62,447 nucleotides of DNA from Helicobacter sp. (GCF_029067145.1 NZ_JAIEFA010000035.1:1-62447), one strand, 5' to 3'. Positions 34,146-43,862 are shown, counted from the stretch's first letter. Numbers and translations: made by a program. Notes: generated by a model not told the origin, from the letters alone.

Positions 34146-35550
34146 TGCGTTTTACCCACCCAATACTATCGTCTTGTAAGATGACTTTATAATAATGACT
34201 TCGTTGCCCTAGAATCTCAACTTCCATAGGCTCTTGTGTCGTAAGAATAATCGTAGAGTTGAAAGTTGGCTGGATTCTAAGAGGAACATTTGCTTTAAGT
34301 GTGGCGGAGGTTTTAAGCGTCAAGAGATAAAGCAAGATTCCAAGTGCGATGACACCAAGCAATATAAAAATTCTTTTTCTTTTATAAAGATACAAACCAA
34401 AAAATACAATGATGAGGAATACCATTGCGGCGATTTTGAAGAATTGATAGTTATTCTTGGGTCTAATATCGCTTTGTGTGCTAACCCTATCTTCAATGGC
34501 AATGTTTTCTACTTGCAATTCTGTGTATTTGGAGGTTGTTGTATTGAAATAATCAAAGCGAATCGTATTTAAGTCTTTTGGCACAATCGCATAATAAAAG
34601 GCAACTGCCTGCTTATAATCCCCGCTTTTGCTTTCAATGCCTTGTTGTGTGTAGGCTTCCAAATGGAAGTCAAATAAATTCCCCATTAGGCTTTGAAGCT
34701 GAAATACAGCAAGATTGTGGTTTGTATCATAGTTTGTAATTTTTGTGTCTAAAATCTTTAAATCTTGTGCAAGCACTTGAGAAAAACTCCCTTTGCGTTC
34801 TAGTTTAATCGCTTTGCCACTAAGGCTTTGTGTGCGCTCGTTTGCTTCCCCCTCGCTAGTATTGACGCTTACTTTAATTTCTGGAATCGTGTAGTTTGGC
34901 TGTTTGATTTTGAGATAAAAGGTGTTTCTCAAGCTGGAATCCTCTGTATTAAGACTCCAATTTTCGCTTGGATTGAGAATCTCTACACTTGCTGTTTGGA
35001 TATTGTTTTCAAACATAAATTCTGTTTTAATTGTGGAATAATCGGATAATACAAGCAGCTTTAATTCCAAAGGAATGATTTGATGGACATATAAAATATC
35101 CAAAGGAGGATTGAGCATTTCTAAATAAACATTTTTAGCAACAGGGCTTGTAGGGTAAGAATCCTCTGTTGCTTGTGGATTGAGGGATTCTACATTTTGC
35201 GATTCCAAAACTTCTTGTGGCTCTAAGGAATCTTGCGGGATAGAATCTTGTGGAGTAAGGAATGGATTGGTGTTAGAATGCCCATCAAGATTTGGGGTAT
35301 TTGGGAGTGTTTCGGATTCTATCGGGGCAGGTTGGTCTTGCAGATTTTCCTCTAGGATTGCGTTGGGTAAGGTTTGTCTTGGTGCGTCAGAGGAAGTTTG
35401 CGACTTGGAAGTTTCTGCGGAGGTTTCGGGAGTGCTTTGTGGGAACATTCTTGTTTCACCACTTTCATTGAAGTTCTCTATCTCCATATTTTGTGCGATT
35501 CCATAGACGCACAAACCCAAAACAAATACTAATTGCGTGAAAATTCTCAT
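34129..35550 (-). CDS. Envelope protein with two TM segments and a C-terminal SH3-like domain
   Basis: 473 aa. A signal peptide (1-19) precedes an acidic, Pro/Ser-rich region (about 22-130) and a BatD-like beta-sandwich region (about 135-370: YTIPEIKVSVNTSEGEANER). Two membrane segments lie near 375-415, and a bacterial SH3-type domain at about 415-473 (VPLRIQPTFNSTIILT, HYYKVILQDDSIGWVK). The SH3 fold probably binds peptidoglycan or a partner in the periplasm. Function is unknown. It overlaps plsC by 17 nt and touches purQ (4-nt overlap at its start). Confidence 0.7.
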   Translation of the reverse strand: MRIFTQLVFVLGLCVYGIAQNMEIENFNESGETRMFPQSTPETSAETSKSQTSSDAPRQTLPNAILEENLQDQPAPIESETLPNTPNLDGHSNTNPFLTPQDSIPQDSLEPQEVLESQNVESLNPQATEDSYPTSPVAKNVYLEMLNPPLDILYVHQIIPLELKLLVLSDYSTIKTEFMFENNIQTASVEILNPSENWSLNTEDSSLRNTFYLKIKQPNYTIPEIKVSVNTSEGEANERTQSLSGKAIKLERKGSFSQVLAQDLKILDTKITNYDTNHNLAVFQLQSLMGNLFDFHLEAYTQQGIESKSGDYKQAVAFYYAIVPKDLNTIRFDYFNTTTSKYTELQVENIAIEDRVSTQSDIRPKNNYQFFKIAAMVFLIIVFFGLYLYKRKRIFILLGVIALGILLYLLTLKTSATLKANVPLRIQPTFNSTIILTTQEPMEVEILGQRSHYYKVILQDDSIGWVKRNDIQN

Positions 35551-36203
35551 AAAGCTTCTAAAAACCCTTCTAGCATTTTTAAGCCGATTTCTTGTCCTAG
35601 CAATTTTTCTATTGCGCGTTCAGGGTGAGGCATAAGCCCAAAAACATTTTTTTCTTTGTTGCAGATTCCTGCAATGCTGCACACCGAACCATTAGGATTA
35701 CAGACATATTCTAACAAAATCTGATGATTGGCTTTAAGTTCTTTTAGTCCCGCTTCGTCAATGTAATAATTGCCATCTGCGTGTGCGATTGGAATCTTAA
35801 TAGTCTCATTGGGCTGGAATTTGCTCAAAAAAACATTGTCATTGCAAACGACTTTCAAGTCAGAATCTTTAGAGATAAAATGCAAATTTTCATTATGTTT
35901 CATTGCTCCTGGTAGCAATCCGCTCTCAAGTAAAATTTGGAATCCATTACAGATTCCAAGCACATAACCGCCCCCTTTTGCAAAATCTATAACGGCTTTC
36001 ATAATGGGAGAAAAACGTGCGATTGCCCCACTGCGCAAGTAGTCGCCATAGCTGAATCCTCCCGGAATCACGACAAGTTTTGTTCCTTGTGGTAAGGAGG
36101 TTTCTTTGTGCCATACGATTTGTGTAGGCGCATTTAAAAGCGAAAAGGCGTATTCCATATCGTATTCGCAGTTTGTTCCTAAGAATTGTAGAATCGCAAC
36201 CAT
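35547..36203 (-). CDS. purQ: Phosphoribosylformylglycinamidine synthase, glutaminase subunit
   Basis: 218 aa, class I glutamine amidotransferase. It begins FLGTNCEYDMEYAF. The nucleophile Cys lies in LGICNGFQILLESGLLPGAM near residue 84, and His and Glu in MPHPERAIE near the C-terminus. With PurS and PurL it makes FGAM from FGAR in de novo purine synthesis; purL is not in the window. purQ, purS and purC are consecutive, 2-8 nt apart, one transcription unit. H. pylori lacks this pathway as I recall, so this marks a purine-prototrophic relative. Confidence 0.95.
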   Translation of the reverse strand: MVAILQFLGTNCEYDMEYAFSLLNAPTQIVWHKETSLPQGTKLVVIPGGFSYGDYLRSGAIARFSPIMKAVIDFAKGGGYVLGICNGFQILLESGLLPGAMKHNENLHFISKDSDLKVVCNDNVFLSKFQPNETIKIPIAHADGNYYIDEAGLKELKANHQILLEYVCNPNGSVCSIAGICNKEKNVFGLMPHPERAIEKLLGQEIGLKMLEGFLEAL

Positions 36204-36205
36204 TG

Positions 36206-36439
36206 CTATATCTTTATTGTGTAGTTTTCAATCACCGTATTGGCAAGCAAAGTTTCGCACATAGATTCCACTTCTTTTTGGATATTTGTCTTATCTCCTG
36301 CAATTTCTAATGTAATCACTTTACCCACTTTGACATTTTCTACGCCTTGATAGCCCAAAGATTCTAATGCGTGATGTATGGCTTTGCCTTGTGGGTCTAA
36401 TACACCTTCTTTTAGCCCTACGATGACTTCTACTTTCAT
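36206..36439 (-). CDS. purS: Phosphoribosylformylglycinamidine synthase subunit PurS
   Basis: 77 aa, the normal size for PurS. MKVEVIVGLKEGVLDPQGKAIHHALESLG is the standard opening (VxLKxGVLDPQGxAIxxAL). PurS bridges PurQ and small-type PurL and channels ammonia. It lies 2 nt upstream of purQ and 8 nt downstream of purC. Confidence 0.95.
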   Translation of the reverse strand: MKVEVIVGLKEGVLDPQGKAIHHALESLGYQGVENVKVGKVITLEIAGDKTNIQKEVESMCETLLANTVIENYTIKI

Positions 36440-36447
36440 AAATTCCC

Positions 36448-37164
36448 CTAACTCAAAATTCTTTTTAAAATCTCTTCATACGCCATTTTGACATTGCCTA
36501 AATCTTGTCTAAAGCGGTCTTTGTCTAATTTTTCTTTTGTATTTTTATCCCAAAATCTGCAAGAATCAGGCGTAATTTCATCGGCAAGCAGAATCGCACC
36601 CGTGCTATCTACTCCAAATTCTAGTTTAAAATCTACCAAAATAAGATTCTTTTTGTCAAAAAATTCTCTTAACACTTCATTAACTTTTCGCCCAATTTTG
36701 CGTAATTCATCTAATGCTTCTATGGATTGCACGCATTTTAAAATTAGCGCGTGTTCATCATTGATAAGAGGGTCGCCTAGTGCATCGTCTTTGTAATAAA
36801 ACTCTACAAGCGTGAAAGGGAGAGATTCTCCCTCCTTAATCCCTAGACGCTTACTTAAAGAGCCGGTGGCAACATTGCGCACAACCACTTCAATAGGAAT
36901 AATCTGCACAAGTTTGCAAAGCATCAAATCCTCGCCTATGGTTTCTACATAATGCGTTTTGACGCCGTTTTTTTCTAGTAATTTAAAAATTTCAGTTGAG
37001 ATTTTGCAATTTAGAATACCTTTGCCTTGCTCACTTCCCTTTTTTTCAGCATTAAAGGCGGTTAAATCGTCTTTGAATTGTGAGATAATCAATCCCGCAT
37101 CCTCCGTTTTGTAGAGTTTTTTCCCTTTGCCCTCATACATCATTTCTTTTTGCACTACCTGCAT
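36448..37164 (-). CDS. purC: SAICAR synthetase
   Basis: 238 aa, full length. It begins KEMMYEGKGKKLYKTEDAG and contains VPIEVVVRNVATGSLSKRLG-type residues (here IIPIEVVVRNVATGS) and LADEITPDSCRFWD, the ATP and substrate motifs of PurC. It ligates aspartate to CAIR in purine synthesis. It is the first pur gene of the set and follows ctpA by 10 nt, so the pur genes are probably expressed from the ctpA promoter or a weak internal one. Confidence 0.96.
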   Translation of the reverse strand: MQVVQKEMMYEGKGKKLYKTEDAGLIISQFKDDLTAFNAEKKGSEQGKGILNCKISTEIFKLLEKNGVKTHYVETIGEDLMLCKLVQIIPIEVVVRNVATGSLSKRLGIKEGESLPFTLVEFYYKDDALGDPLINDEHALILKCVQSIEALDELRKIGRKVNEVLREFFDKKNLILVDFKLEFGVDSTGAILLADEITPDSCRFWDKNTKEKLDKDRFRQDLGNVKMAYEEILKRILS

Positions 37165-37174
37165 TTTGACTCCT

Positions 37175-38455
37175 TTATAGAACTTTAAAGATTTTCAACA
37201 CATCAATTGCACTTTTGAGTTGAATATCTTGCAATACTTGTTGGTGTGTAATAGAATTTTTAGCGTCTTTTGCTTTTTTGTCTTTGCTAGATTCTACTTT
37301 TGCTAATTCTCCCTCTAAATGCTTCTGCAAATCCGCTTCTTTAATGCTAAAGCCAATATTTTCATCAGGCACGATTCCAGGAGCTACTTCAATATCTGGT
37401 GTTACACCTACTGCTTGAATCGTGCGTCCGCTTGGCAAATAATAGCGCGCAATCGTGAGGCGCAAGGCTTCCTTTTTCTCTGTGGGGAGAATCACTTGCA
37501 CGCTTCCCTTGCCAAATGTTCCCTCTCCTACCAATACCCCGCGTTTATTGTCTTGAATCGCTCCTGCGACAATCTCACTCGCGCTCGCGCTTCCATTATT
37601 GACCAATACCACAAGAGGAGTGGTCGCATAAGGCGTGCGATTGCTTGCATTATAGACGATGTTTTCGTCTTTGATTCTACCTTTTTGAGATACGATAATG
37701 CCCTTTTTGATAAACAAATCACTTAATTCCACCGCTTGATTGAGCAATCCTCCCGGATTGTTGCGCAAATCTAGCACGATTCCATCAATCGTTTTGAATT
37801 TTTTTAATTCTTCTTCTACGCGTTTGCTGACATTTTTGTCAAAGGAAGTTACGCGCAAATAAACATAATTACTTTCCTCAATCCCTTTTGCATAAACAGA
37901 TTCTACTTTGATATTATCGCGCACAATGTTAAAAATCAAGGGTTTTGGCTCGTTTTTGCGCACAATAGTGAGCTGCACTTTTGTATTTGGTTTGCCGCGC
38001 ATTCTATTAACTGCGTCATCAATGCTCATATTTAATGTGCTCTCCTCATTGATTTTTAGGATAATATCTCCGCTTTTCAAACCCGCTTTATCTCCCGGTG
38101 TGCCTTCAATAGGAGCAATGATAGTTAGCGCATTATCACGCAAGCCAATCGTGATTCCGATTCCACCAAATTGTCCATCAGTTTGGATTTTTAAATCCTC
38201 AAATTTCTTTTCGTCCAAATAGGCAGAATGTGCATCAAGGTTTGAAAGAAGCCCATCAATCGCTTTATCTACGATTTCATTAAGGCTTAATTCATCTACA
38301 TAATATTTTTCTACCGTGCCAATGACTTTACGCAATTTATTATAAGCATCTAGTCGTGATTCGTCTTCTGCAAATGCTACATTTTGAAAACCTATTGCAA
38401 GGAACAAACTTACAAGCAGTGCATAAAAAATTCTTTTAAATTCAAATTGTTTCAT
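37175..38455 (-). CDS. ctpA: Carboxyl-terminal processing protease (S41)
   Basis: 426 aa. The signal peptide (1-29, cut after VAFA) is followed by a PDZ domain at about 95-165 (FGGIGITIG, SGDIILKINEEST), then the S41 core with the catalytic Ser in NNGSASASEIVAGAIQD near residue 288 and the Lys in GTFGKGSVQ near 313. It acts in the periplasm, trimming or degrading envelope proteins from their C-termini, often peptidoglycan enzymes. It heads a run with purC-purS-purQ-SH3-plsC, an unusual mix of envelope and purine genes. Confidence 0.95.
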   Translation of the reverse strand: MKQFEFKRIFYALLVSLFLAIGFQNVAFAEDESRLDAYNKLRKVIGTVEKYYVDELSLNEIVDKAIDGLLSNLDAHSAYLDEKKFEDLKIQTDGQFGGIGITIGLRDNALTIIAPIEGTPGDKAGLKSGDIILKINEESTLNMSIDDAVNRMRGKPNTKVQLTIVRKNEPKPLIFNIVRDNIKVESVYAKGIEESNYVYLRVTSFDKNVSKRVEEELKKFKTIDGIVLDLRNNPGGLLNQAVELSDLFIKKGIIVSQKGRIKDENIVYNASNRTPYATTPLVVLVNNGSASASEIVAGAIQDNKRGVLVGEGTFGKGSVQVILPTEKKEALRLTIARYYLPSGRTIQAVGVTPDIEVAPGIVPDENIGFSIKEADLQKHLEGELAKVESSKDKKAKDAKNSITHQQVLQDIQLKSAIDVLKIFKVL

Positions 38456-38584
38456 AAAGCAACCTAAAATAAAGTTTAAATGTGCGATTTTAGCGCATTC
38501 TCATTAAAACTAAAATAAAAATGTTAGATTTTGTTCTTGCGAGATACTTGCAAAGATAATGGGAAAAATAGCAAGTCAGCTTGG

Positions 38585-38680
38585 GATTTGTCCTTGCATT
38601 CGTGGAGGTTGTAGCAATCTATAATTTAAAGATTCCACATTATAAATTGTTTTCTAGCTGTGCTTCCTCGCAAAGGCGCA
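38585..38680. repeat. Intergenic repeat element, TTTGTCCTTGC...GCAATCTATAAT
   Basis: GATTTGTCCTTGC and GTAGCAATCTATAATTTAAA, with AGATTCCA to 38637, are nearly repeated at 40661-40730. The distal TGCTTCCTCGCAAAGGCGCAA (38660-38680) is the inverted partner. The 227-nt gap between ctpA and mnmG otherwise shows no gene. Confidence 0.6.
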
Positions 38681-38682
38681 AA

Positions 38683-40578
38683 TTAGCTTTTGTTACGCAG
38701 GTGAATATAAAGTTGCAAAACTTCCAAGCTCGCTGGTGTTACGCCGCTGATTTCGCTTGCTTCAAAAAGGCTTTTGGGATTAAATTTTTTCAGTTTTTCA
38801 ATCACTTCCAAACTCAAGCCCGGAATCCCATCAAAAACGAAACCTTGAGGAATCGTTATACTTAACATTTTATCCATATTGTTGATGAGGTTTTGTTGCT
38901 TTTGGATATAACTTGCATATTTTGCCTCTACCAAAATCTCCTCTAGCGCGCGTGGAGAGAATCGCGCAAAGGGTGCTTCTATAATTTCTTGGATTCTAAG
39001 TAGCTTGTGTAAATCAAAGCTGCGGCGGCTTACAATCGTGCCAAAGGTTGTCTTATCGCTAATTCTCTCTTCTCCGATAGAATCCAAGAATCGCAACATT
39101 TCTAAAGTGGGTGTAATAGGGGTGTTGTTCAGCCATTGTAATCCCTCTTGAATGTCGGCTTTATCTTGCATTAGTTGCGCGAAATCTTGGGATTCCATTA
39201 AGCCTAGTGCATAGGCTAGTTCCCCAAGCCTAAATATCGCGTTTCCCTCCCGCAAAAGCAGGCGATATTCCGCGCGGGAACTAAACATACGATAGGGTTC
39301 TTTTGTGCCTTTGGTAACCAAATCATCTATCATAACGCCAATATAAGCCTCATTGCGTTTTAGGGTAATCTCCTCTTTGCCTTGCGCACTTAAAGCCGCA
39401 TTGATTCCAGCAAAAATACCTTGTGCGCCCGCTTCCTCGTATCCTGTTGTTCCGTTGATTTGTCCTGCACAATAGAGATTCTTAAGTTTTTTTGTCTCCA
39501 ATGTGTGCCTTAATTCTGTTGGATTGACATAGTCGTATTCAATCGCATAGCCATAGCGCACAATTTCCGCATTTTCTAAGCCCTCAATGCTGTGAATCAT
39601 TGCCTCTTGAACATCAAAAGGTAGCGAGCTTGTTAAGCCATTGATATAATATTCGTTCGCCTCTAGCGTTTGGGGTTCTAAGAAAAGCTGATGACGTTCT
39701 TTGTCGGAGAAACGATGGACTTTATCTTCAATGCTTGGGCAGTAGCGCGGACCTATGCCTTCAATTTGTCCTGTAAATAGGGGTGCACGATGAAAGTTTG
39801 CACGAATGATTGCGTGGGTGTTAGCATTTGTATAAGTTACATAGCAAGGAAGTTGCGTAGGATTAAACTCATTTCCTGCAAGCTCTTTTTGCGTTTTGTG
39901 GCTAAAGAATGGTGTGGGTGTGTCGCCATAATGTTTTTCTAGGATTTCAAAGCGAATGCTACTTGCCTTGATTCTCGCGCAAGTTCCTGTTTTGAGCCTC
40001 CCGACTTCAAGTCCAAGTGAGCGTAAATCCTCTCCTAATGCACTTGCTGGAGGTTCGCCGGCTCTCCCATTACTAGAAGTGCTTTCGCCAATATGAATTT
40101 TGCCACGCAGAAAAGTCCCTGTTGTGAGAATGATTTTTTTAGCATAATAGGTTTTGCCAATGGAAGTTTTTAGCCCAATTACCGCATTTTTGTCGTCATT
40201 TAGCAAAAGGGATTCCACAATTTGCTGTGTTACTTCTAGGTTTTTGGTGTGGTAGCAGAGATTGCGCGCGATGATTTTATATCTGTCCATATCAATTTGC
40301 GCTCGTGTTCCACGAACTGCTGGACCTTTGGAAGCATTGAGTGTGCGGAATTGTATGCCACTTTTATCCGTAATATAACCCATCACGCCGCCAAGTGCGT
40401 CAATTTCTTTGACCAAATGTCCTTTGCCAAGTCCGCCAATAGCTGGATTGCAGCTTGCTGCACCAATTTGTTCTACTAACATAGTGATAAGTAAAGTTTT
40501 ACAGCCCATTTTTGCTGCGACAATGGAAGCCTCAATTCCTGCGTGTCCTCCACCTACCACGATGACATCATAATTCAT
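38683..40578 (-). CDS. mnmG: tRNA uridine-5-carboxymethylaminomethyl modification enzyme
   Basis: 631 aa from ATG 40578, which has a GTAAGG ribosome site; an earlier in-frame ATG at 40608 lacks one. The FAD-binding GGGHAGIEASIVAAKMG opens the protein. CNPAIGGLGKGHLVKEIDALGG, TGTFLRG and GRAGEPPASALG are standard MnmG signatures. The C-terminal helical domain has a conserved EILVEAKYASYI segment. With MnmE it modifies wobble uridines (cmnm5U34). The gene is monocistronic between two repeat-bearing gaps. Confidence 0.97.
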   Translation of the reverse strand: MNYDVIVVGGGHAGIEASIVAAKMGCKTLLITMLVEQIGAASCNPAIGGLGKGHLVKEIDALGGVMGYITDKSGIQFRTLNASKGPAVRGTRAQIDMDRYKIIARNLCYHTKNLEVTQQIVESLLLNDDKNAVIGLKTSIGKTYYAKKIILTTGTFLRGKIHIGESTSSNGRAGEPPASALGEDLRSLGLEVGRLKTGTCARIKASSIRFEILEKHYGDTPTPFFSHKTQKELAGNEFNPTQLPCYVTYTNANTHAIIRANFHRAPLFTGQIEGIGPRYCPSIEDKVHRFSDKERHQLFLEPQTLEANEYYINGLTSSLPFDVQEAMIHSIEGLENAEIVRYGYAIEYDYVNPTELRHTLETKKLKNLYCAGQINGTTGYEEAGAQGIFAGINAALSAQGKEEITLKRNEAYIGVMIDDLVTKGTKEPYRMFSSRAEYRLLLREGNAIFRLGELAYALGLMESQDFAQLMQDKADIQEGLQWLNNTPITPTLEMLRFLDSIGEERISDKTTFGTIVSRRSFDLHKLLRIQEIIEAPFARFSPRALEEILVEAKYASYIQKQQNLINNMDKMLSITIPQGFVFDGIPGLSLEVIEKLKKFNPKSLFEASEISGVTPASLEVLQLYIHLRNKS

Positions 40579-40664
40579 TTTTTGCCTTACAAAGTAAATT
40601 TTGCGCAATTATAGCCTAATAATAGCCTTTTATGATTCTTTAGTGTTGCAATATTGGCGTGGGA

Positions 40665-40786
40665 TTTGTCCTTGCGGGATTTTGGAATCGTGGCAATCTA
40701 TAATGTTGAATTGCTTTAAAGATTCCATTACAAAGGTTAAGTTTTGCAAGACTATGGATTGCTTCGCTATGCTCGCAAAGACGAGA
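40665..40786. repeat. Intergenic repeat element with inverted ends
   Basis: The left half TTTGTCCTTGCGGG (40665-) leads to GGCAATCTATAAT (40692-40704). The right half ACTATGGATTGCTTCGC (40751-) ends TGCTCGCAAAGACGAGA (40786) in inverted orientation. The whole lies in the mnmG-galE gap (40579-40859), which has no credible gene. Confidence 0.6.
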
Positions 40787-40859
40787 GGAGAATCCTCGTA
40801 AGGACGCAGTGGTGAAGCACAAGCCGTGCAAGATTGTAGGATTGCTAGAGTTTGCAAAC

Positions 40860-41870
40860 TTACAATTTTTCCTCCCAAAGATACGCACTCTTACAAATTG
40901 TTTCTAGCTGATTGAATTGGGGTTGCCATTTGGTTTTGGTTAAAATCTTGTGGTTATCACTTACAAGCACGCTAGGGTCTCCCTCGCGTCTCTTTGTGGA
41001 TTCTACAACAAAATCCTTACCGCTTACTTCTTTGACGCAATCAATCACTTCTTTTACGCTAAAGCCTTTTCCATAGCCTACATTATAGATTTCAGAGGTT
41101 TGCGATTCTAGTAAAGATTGCAAGGCAAAGAAATGTGCGCTTGCCAAATCATCAATATGAATATAATCCCGAATGCAAGTGCCGTCCCTCGTCTCATAGT
41201 CACTTCCAAAAATCTGCATTTTTGCGCGTTTGTTTGTCGCACATTCGCAAGCTACTTTGATTAAGTGTGTCGCATTCTTTGTTCTCTGCCCCAAAGCACC
41301 TTGTTTGTCCATTAATGCGCCTGCAACATTGAAATAGCGCAGAATCACGCTTTTGAAATTCGGATTTGCAACTTCCAAAGCGTGCAAAATTTTCTCAATC
41401 ATTAGCTTGGATTCTCCATAAGGATTGATAGGGCTTGGAATCGCGCTTTCTTGAATAGAAGAATGTTCCTTTGGCTCGCCATAGACTGCGGCAGTAGAGC
41501 TAAAGAGAAATCGGTTGGTAGCAAACTTTTGTGCAATTTGCAAAAGATTCGTTGTATTGGCAACATTGTTTTGAAAATATTTTAGCGGATTTTGCACAGA
41601 TTCTTGCACAATGAGGCTTGCGGCAAAATGGATAATTGCGTCAAAGCAGTAGGATTTAAAGGCGTGTTCCAAAGCCATAGAATCGCCCAAATCTCCCTCT
41701 ATAAATTCCACTCTTTGAGGAAAAGTTTGCATTAGAAATTCTACATTTTCTCTAAAACCACTGCTTAGATTATCAAAAATAACAATCCTACAATCACTAT
41801 TTTTCAAAAAATAATATGCTGTATGTGAGCCAATATAGCCAGCTGCACCGGTAAAAAAATAAATTTGCAT
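40860..41870 (-). CDS. galE: UDP-glucose 4-epimerase
   Basis: 336 aa, extended SDR. GAAGYIGSHTAYYFL is the NAD+ motif, the catalytic Tyr-x3-Lys is in NPYGESKLMIEK near residue 148, and YFNVAGA and GTCIRDYIHIDDLA are typical GalE segments. It interconverts UDP-glucose and UDP-galactose for lipopolysaccharide synthesis. It is divergent from glmS. An extended -10 at 41901-41909 gives it a leader of about 24 nt. Confidence 0.92.
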   Translation of the reverse strand: MQIYFFTGAAGYIGSHTAYYFLKNSDCRIVIFDNLSSGFRENVEFLMQTFPQRVEFIEGDLGDSMALEHAFKSYCFDAIIHFAASLIVQESVQNPLKYFQNNVANTTNLLQIAQKFATNRFLFSSTAAVYGEPKEHSSIQESAIPSPINPYGESKLMIEKILHALEVANPNFKSVILRYFNVAGALMDKQGALGQRTKNATHLIKVACECATNKRAKMQIFGSDYETRDGTCIRDYIHIDDLASAHFFALQSLLESQTSEIYNVGYGKGFSVKEVIDCVKEVSGKDFVVESTKRREGDPSVLVSDNHKILTKTKWQPQFNQLETICKSAYLWEEKL

Positions 41871-41900
41871 TGATGAACCTTAAATAAAAATAACCTTTAG

Positions 41901-41909
41901 ATTCTATCA
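41901..41909 (-). promoter_or_regulatory. Extended -10 promoter of galE
   Basis: On the minus strand the bases read TGATAGAAT, the same extended -10 sequence as seen before tig, about 31 nt upstream of the galE start. Confidence 0.45.
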
Positions 41910-41990
41910 TCAAGTTGCTAAAAATTTGATTCATTTACTATTTCTTTACATATTTTATGCCACAATAAAAAATCATTTTAGGAGCGAACA

Positions 41991-43793
41991 ATGTGTGGAA
42001 TTATCGGTTATATTGGCAATGATGAAAAAAAATCTATTTTATTAAACGGCTTGAAAGAATTAGAATATCGTGGCTACGATTCCGCTGGAATCTCTGTGTT
42101 GAGTGAGGGCGAGTTAAGTACATTTAAGTCGGTAGGCAAGTTGATAAATTTAGAACGCAAATGCGAGGGATTCCATTCTAGCGGATTTGGTTTAGGAATC
42201 GGGCATACGCGTTGGGCAACACACGGCAAGCCAACAGAAGTGAATGCGCACCCGCATTTTGGTAAGTTTAGCAATGTTGTGCATAATGGAATCATTGAAA
42301 ATTATCAGAGCATTAAGGAATCCCTACAACAGCAAGGTAGAAGCTTCATCTCACAGACAGACACCGAAGTGATTGTGCATTTGTTTGAATCGCATTTGGA
42401 AAATCTCAAAAATCCATTTGAGGCTTTTAAGCGCACAATTTCCGAGTTAAAAGGTGCTTATGCGATTCTATTAATTACGCAAAAATCGCCTGATACGATT
42501 TATTATGCCAAAAATGGTTCGCCTCTCATTATCGGCAGAGGAAGGGATAGCAAGGGCGCAGAGGCAATTTATTTTGCTTCATCAGACGCTCCCTTGATTG
42601 GACTTGCAGAGGAGGTTTGCTACCTAGAAGATGGAGCGGTAGGGGCAATAGAATCCGGGACATTTCACACGCTTCCTAATCCCAAAGCTTTGAGCGGAGA
42701 TAAACTCTCAGCGCAAAAAGACGGCTTTACTTTCTTTATGGAAAAAGAGATTTACGAGCAACACAAGGTTTTATTGGAAACGATGATGGGGCGCGTGAGC
42801 GAGGATAATTTTAGCTTGGAGGAATTAAACGCGCTAGATTTAAGCCGTGTGGATTCTATCACGCTTTGTGCTTGTGGCACGAGTTATCACGCGGCGATTG
42901 CGGGAAGTTACTTGATTGAACGCATTGCGAGGCTTAAGGTGAAAGTGGAAATTGCGAGTGAGTTTCGCTATCGGAATCCTATTTTGCGAGCGAACGAGTT
43001 GTTTGTCGTGATTTCTCAAAGCGGAGAGACTGCGGACACTTTGGAGGCTTTAAAATTGGCAAAAAGCAATGGGCTAAAAACGCTTGGAATCTGCAATGTG
43101 GATAATAGCTCTATCGTGCGCGAAAGTGATTTTAGCCTGCTGACGCGTGCGGGGATTGAAAAAGGTGTGGCGAGCACAAAGGCTTTTGCAACGCAGGTAA
43201 TGGTGCTGTGGATTTTGGCGAATTTTATCGCACAAAAATGCGGAATCCTAAGCAAGAAAGCAATCAAGCAAGAAATCAAGACAATGCTAGAGGCGGTGCG
43301 CGCAACAAAGGTGGATAAAAAGGCGCACGAACATATCAAGCGGCTTTCACGCAGATATTTGCACGGACACGGATTCTTTTTTATCGGGCGGGATATTTTC
43401 TATCCCCTTGCATTAGAGGGCGCGCTGAAATTAAAAGAGATTAGCTATCTACACGCGGAGGGCTATCCAAGCGGAGAGATGAAGCACGGACCGATTGCCT
43501 TAGCGGATTTGGGGCTATTTTGTGTCGCACTAATGCCACAGAATCTTTTGTATGACAAAATCAAAAGCAATGTGGAGGAGCTAAGTGCGCGCGACGCGAT
43601 GATTTGTGCTCTAAGCGCAGAATATTATGAGGGTTGCGATGATTGGATTGCGATTCCGAAATATTCGCATTATATGGTAGAATTTTTTGCAATGATGGTG
43701 GTTTTGCAGATTTTTGCGCTAGAAGTTGCGGTGAGATTGGGCAATGATGTGGATATGCCAAGAAATTTGGCAAAAAGTGTAACGGTGGAGTAA
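41991..43793 (+). CDS. glmS: Glutamine:fructose-6-phosphate aminotransferase (isomerizing)
   Basis: 600 aa. Cys2 in MCGIIGYIG is the N-terminal nucleophile of the glutaminase domain, with RWATHGKPTEVNAHPH near residue 75. Two SIS domains follow: CACGTSYHAAIAG and SQSGETADTLEALK in the first, HGHGFFFIGRD and EISYLHAEGYPSGEMKHGP in the second. The C-terminus MPRNLAKSVTVE is the conserved catalytic tail. It makes glucosamine-6-phosphate, the entry to peptidoglycan and LPS synthesis. GGAGCG precedes the ATG. The gene is monocistronic; no glmS ribozyme features are visible upstream, as expected outside Firmicutes. Confidence 0.97.
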   Translation: MCGIIGYIGNDEKKSILLNGLKELEYRGYDSAGISVLSEGELSTFKSVGKLINLERKCEGFHSSGFGLGIGHTRWATHGKPTEVNAHPHFGKFSNVVHNGIIENYQSIKESLQQQGRSFISQTDTEVIVHLFESHLENLKNPFEAFKRTISELKGAYAILLITQKSPDTIYYAKNGSPLIIGRGRDSKGAEAIYFASSDAPLIGLAEEVCYLEDGAVGAIESGTFHTLPNPKALSGDKLSAQKDGFTFFMEKEIYEQHKVLLETMMGRVSEDNFSLEELNALDLSRVDSITLCACGTSYHAAIAGSYLIERIARLKVKVEIASEFRYRNPILRANELFVVISQSGETADTLEALKLAKSNGLKTLGICNVDNSSIVRESDFSLLTRAGIEKGVASTKAFATQVMVLWILANFIAQKCGILSKKAIKQEIKTMLEAVRATKVDKKAHEHIKRLSRRYLHGHGFFFIGRDIFYPLALEGALKLKEISYLHAEGYPSGEMKHGPIALADLGLFCVALMPQNLLYDKIKSNVEELSARDAMICALSAEYYEGCDDWIAIPKYSHYMVEFFAMMVVLQIFALEVAVRLGNDVDMPRNLAKSVTVE

Positions 43794-43827
43794 AGAATTT
43801 CACAATGACAAGGTAGCAAATTTTCTG

Positions 43828-43862
43828 TTATTGCGAGGACTGCAACACTGAAGCAATCCATA
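43828..43862. repeat. Short intergenic repeat, TTATTGCGAGGAC...GAAGCAATCCATA
   Basis: A single half-element of the family found at 15675, 18830 and 46329. It lies just after glmS in the 470-nt gap at 43794-44264, which holds this, the next repeat and no gene. Confidence 0.6.
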
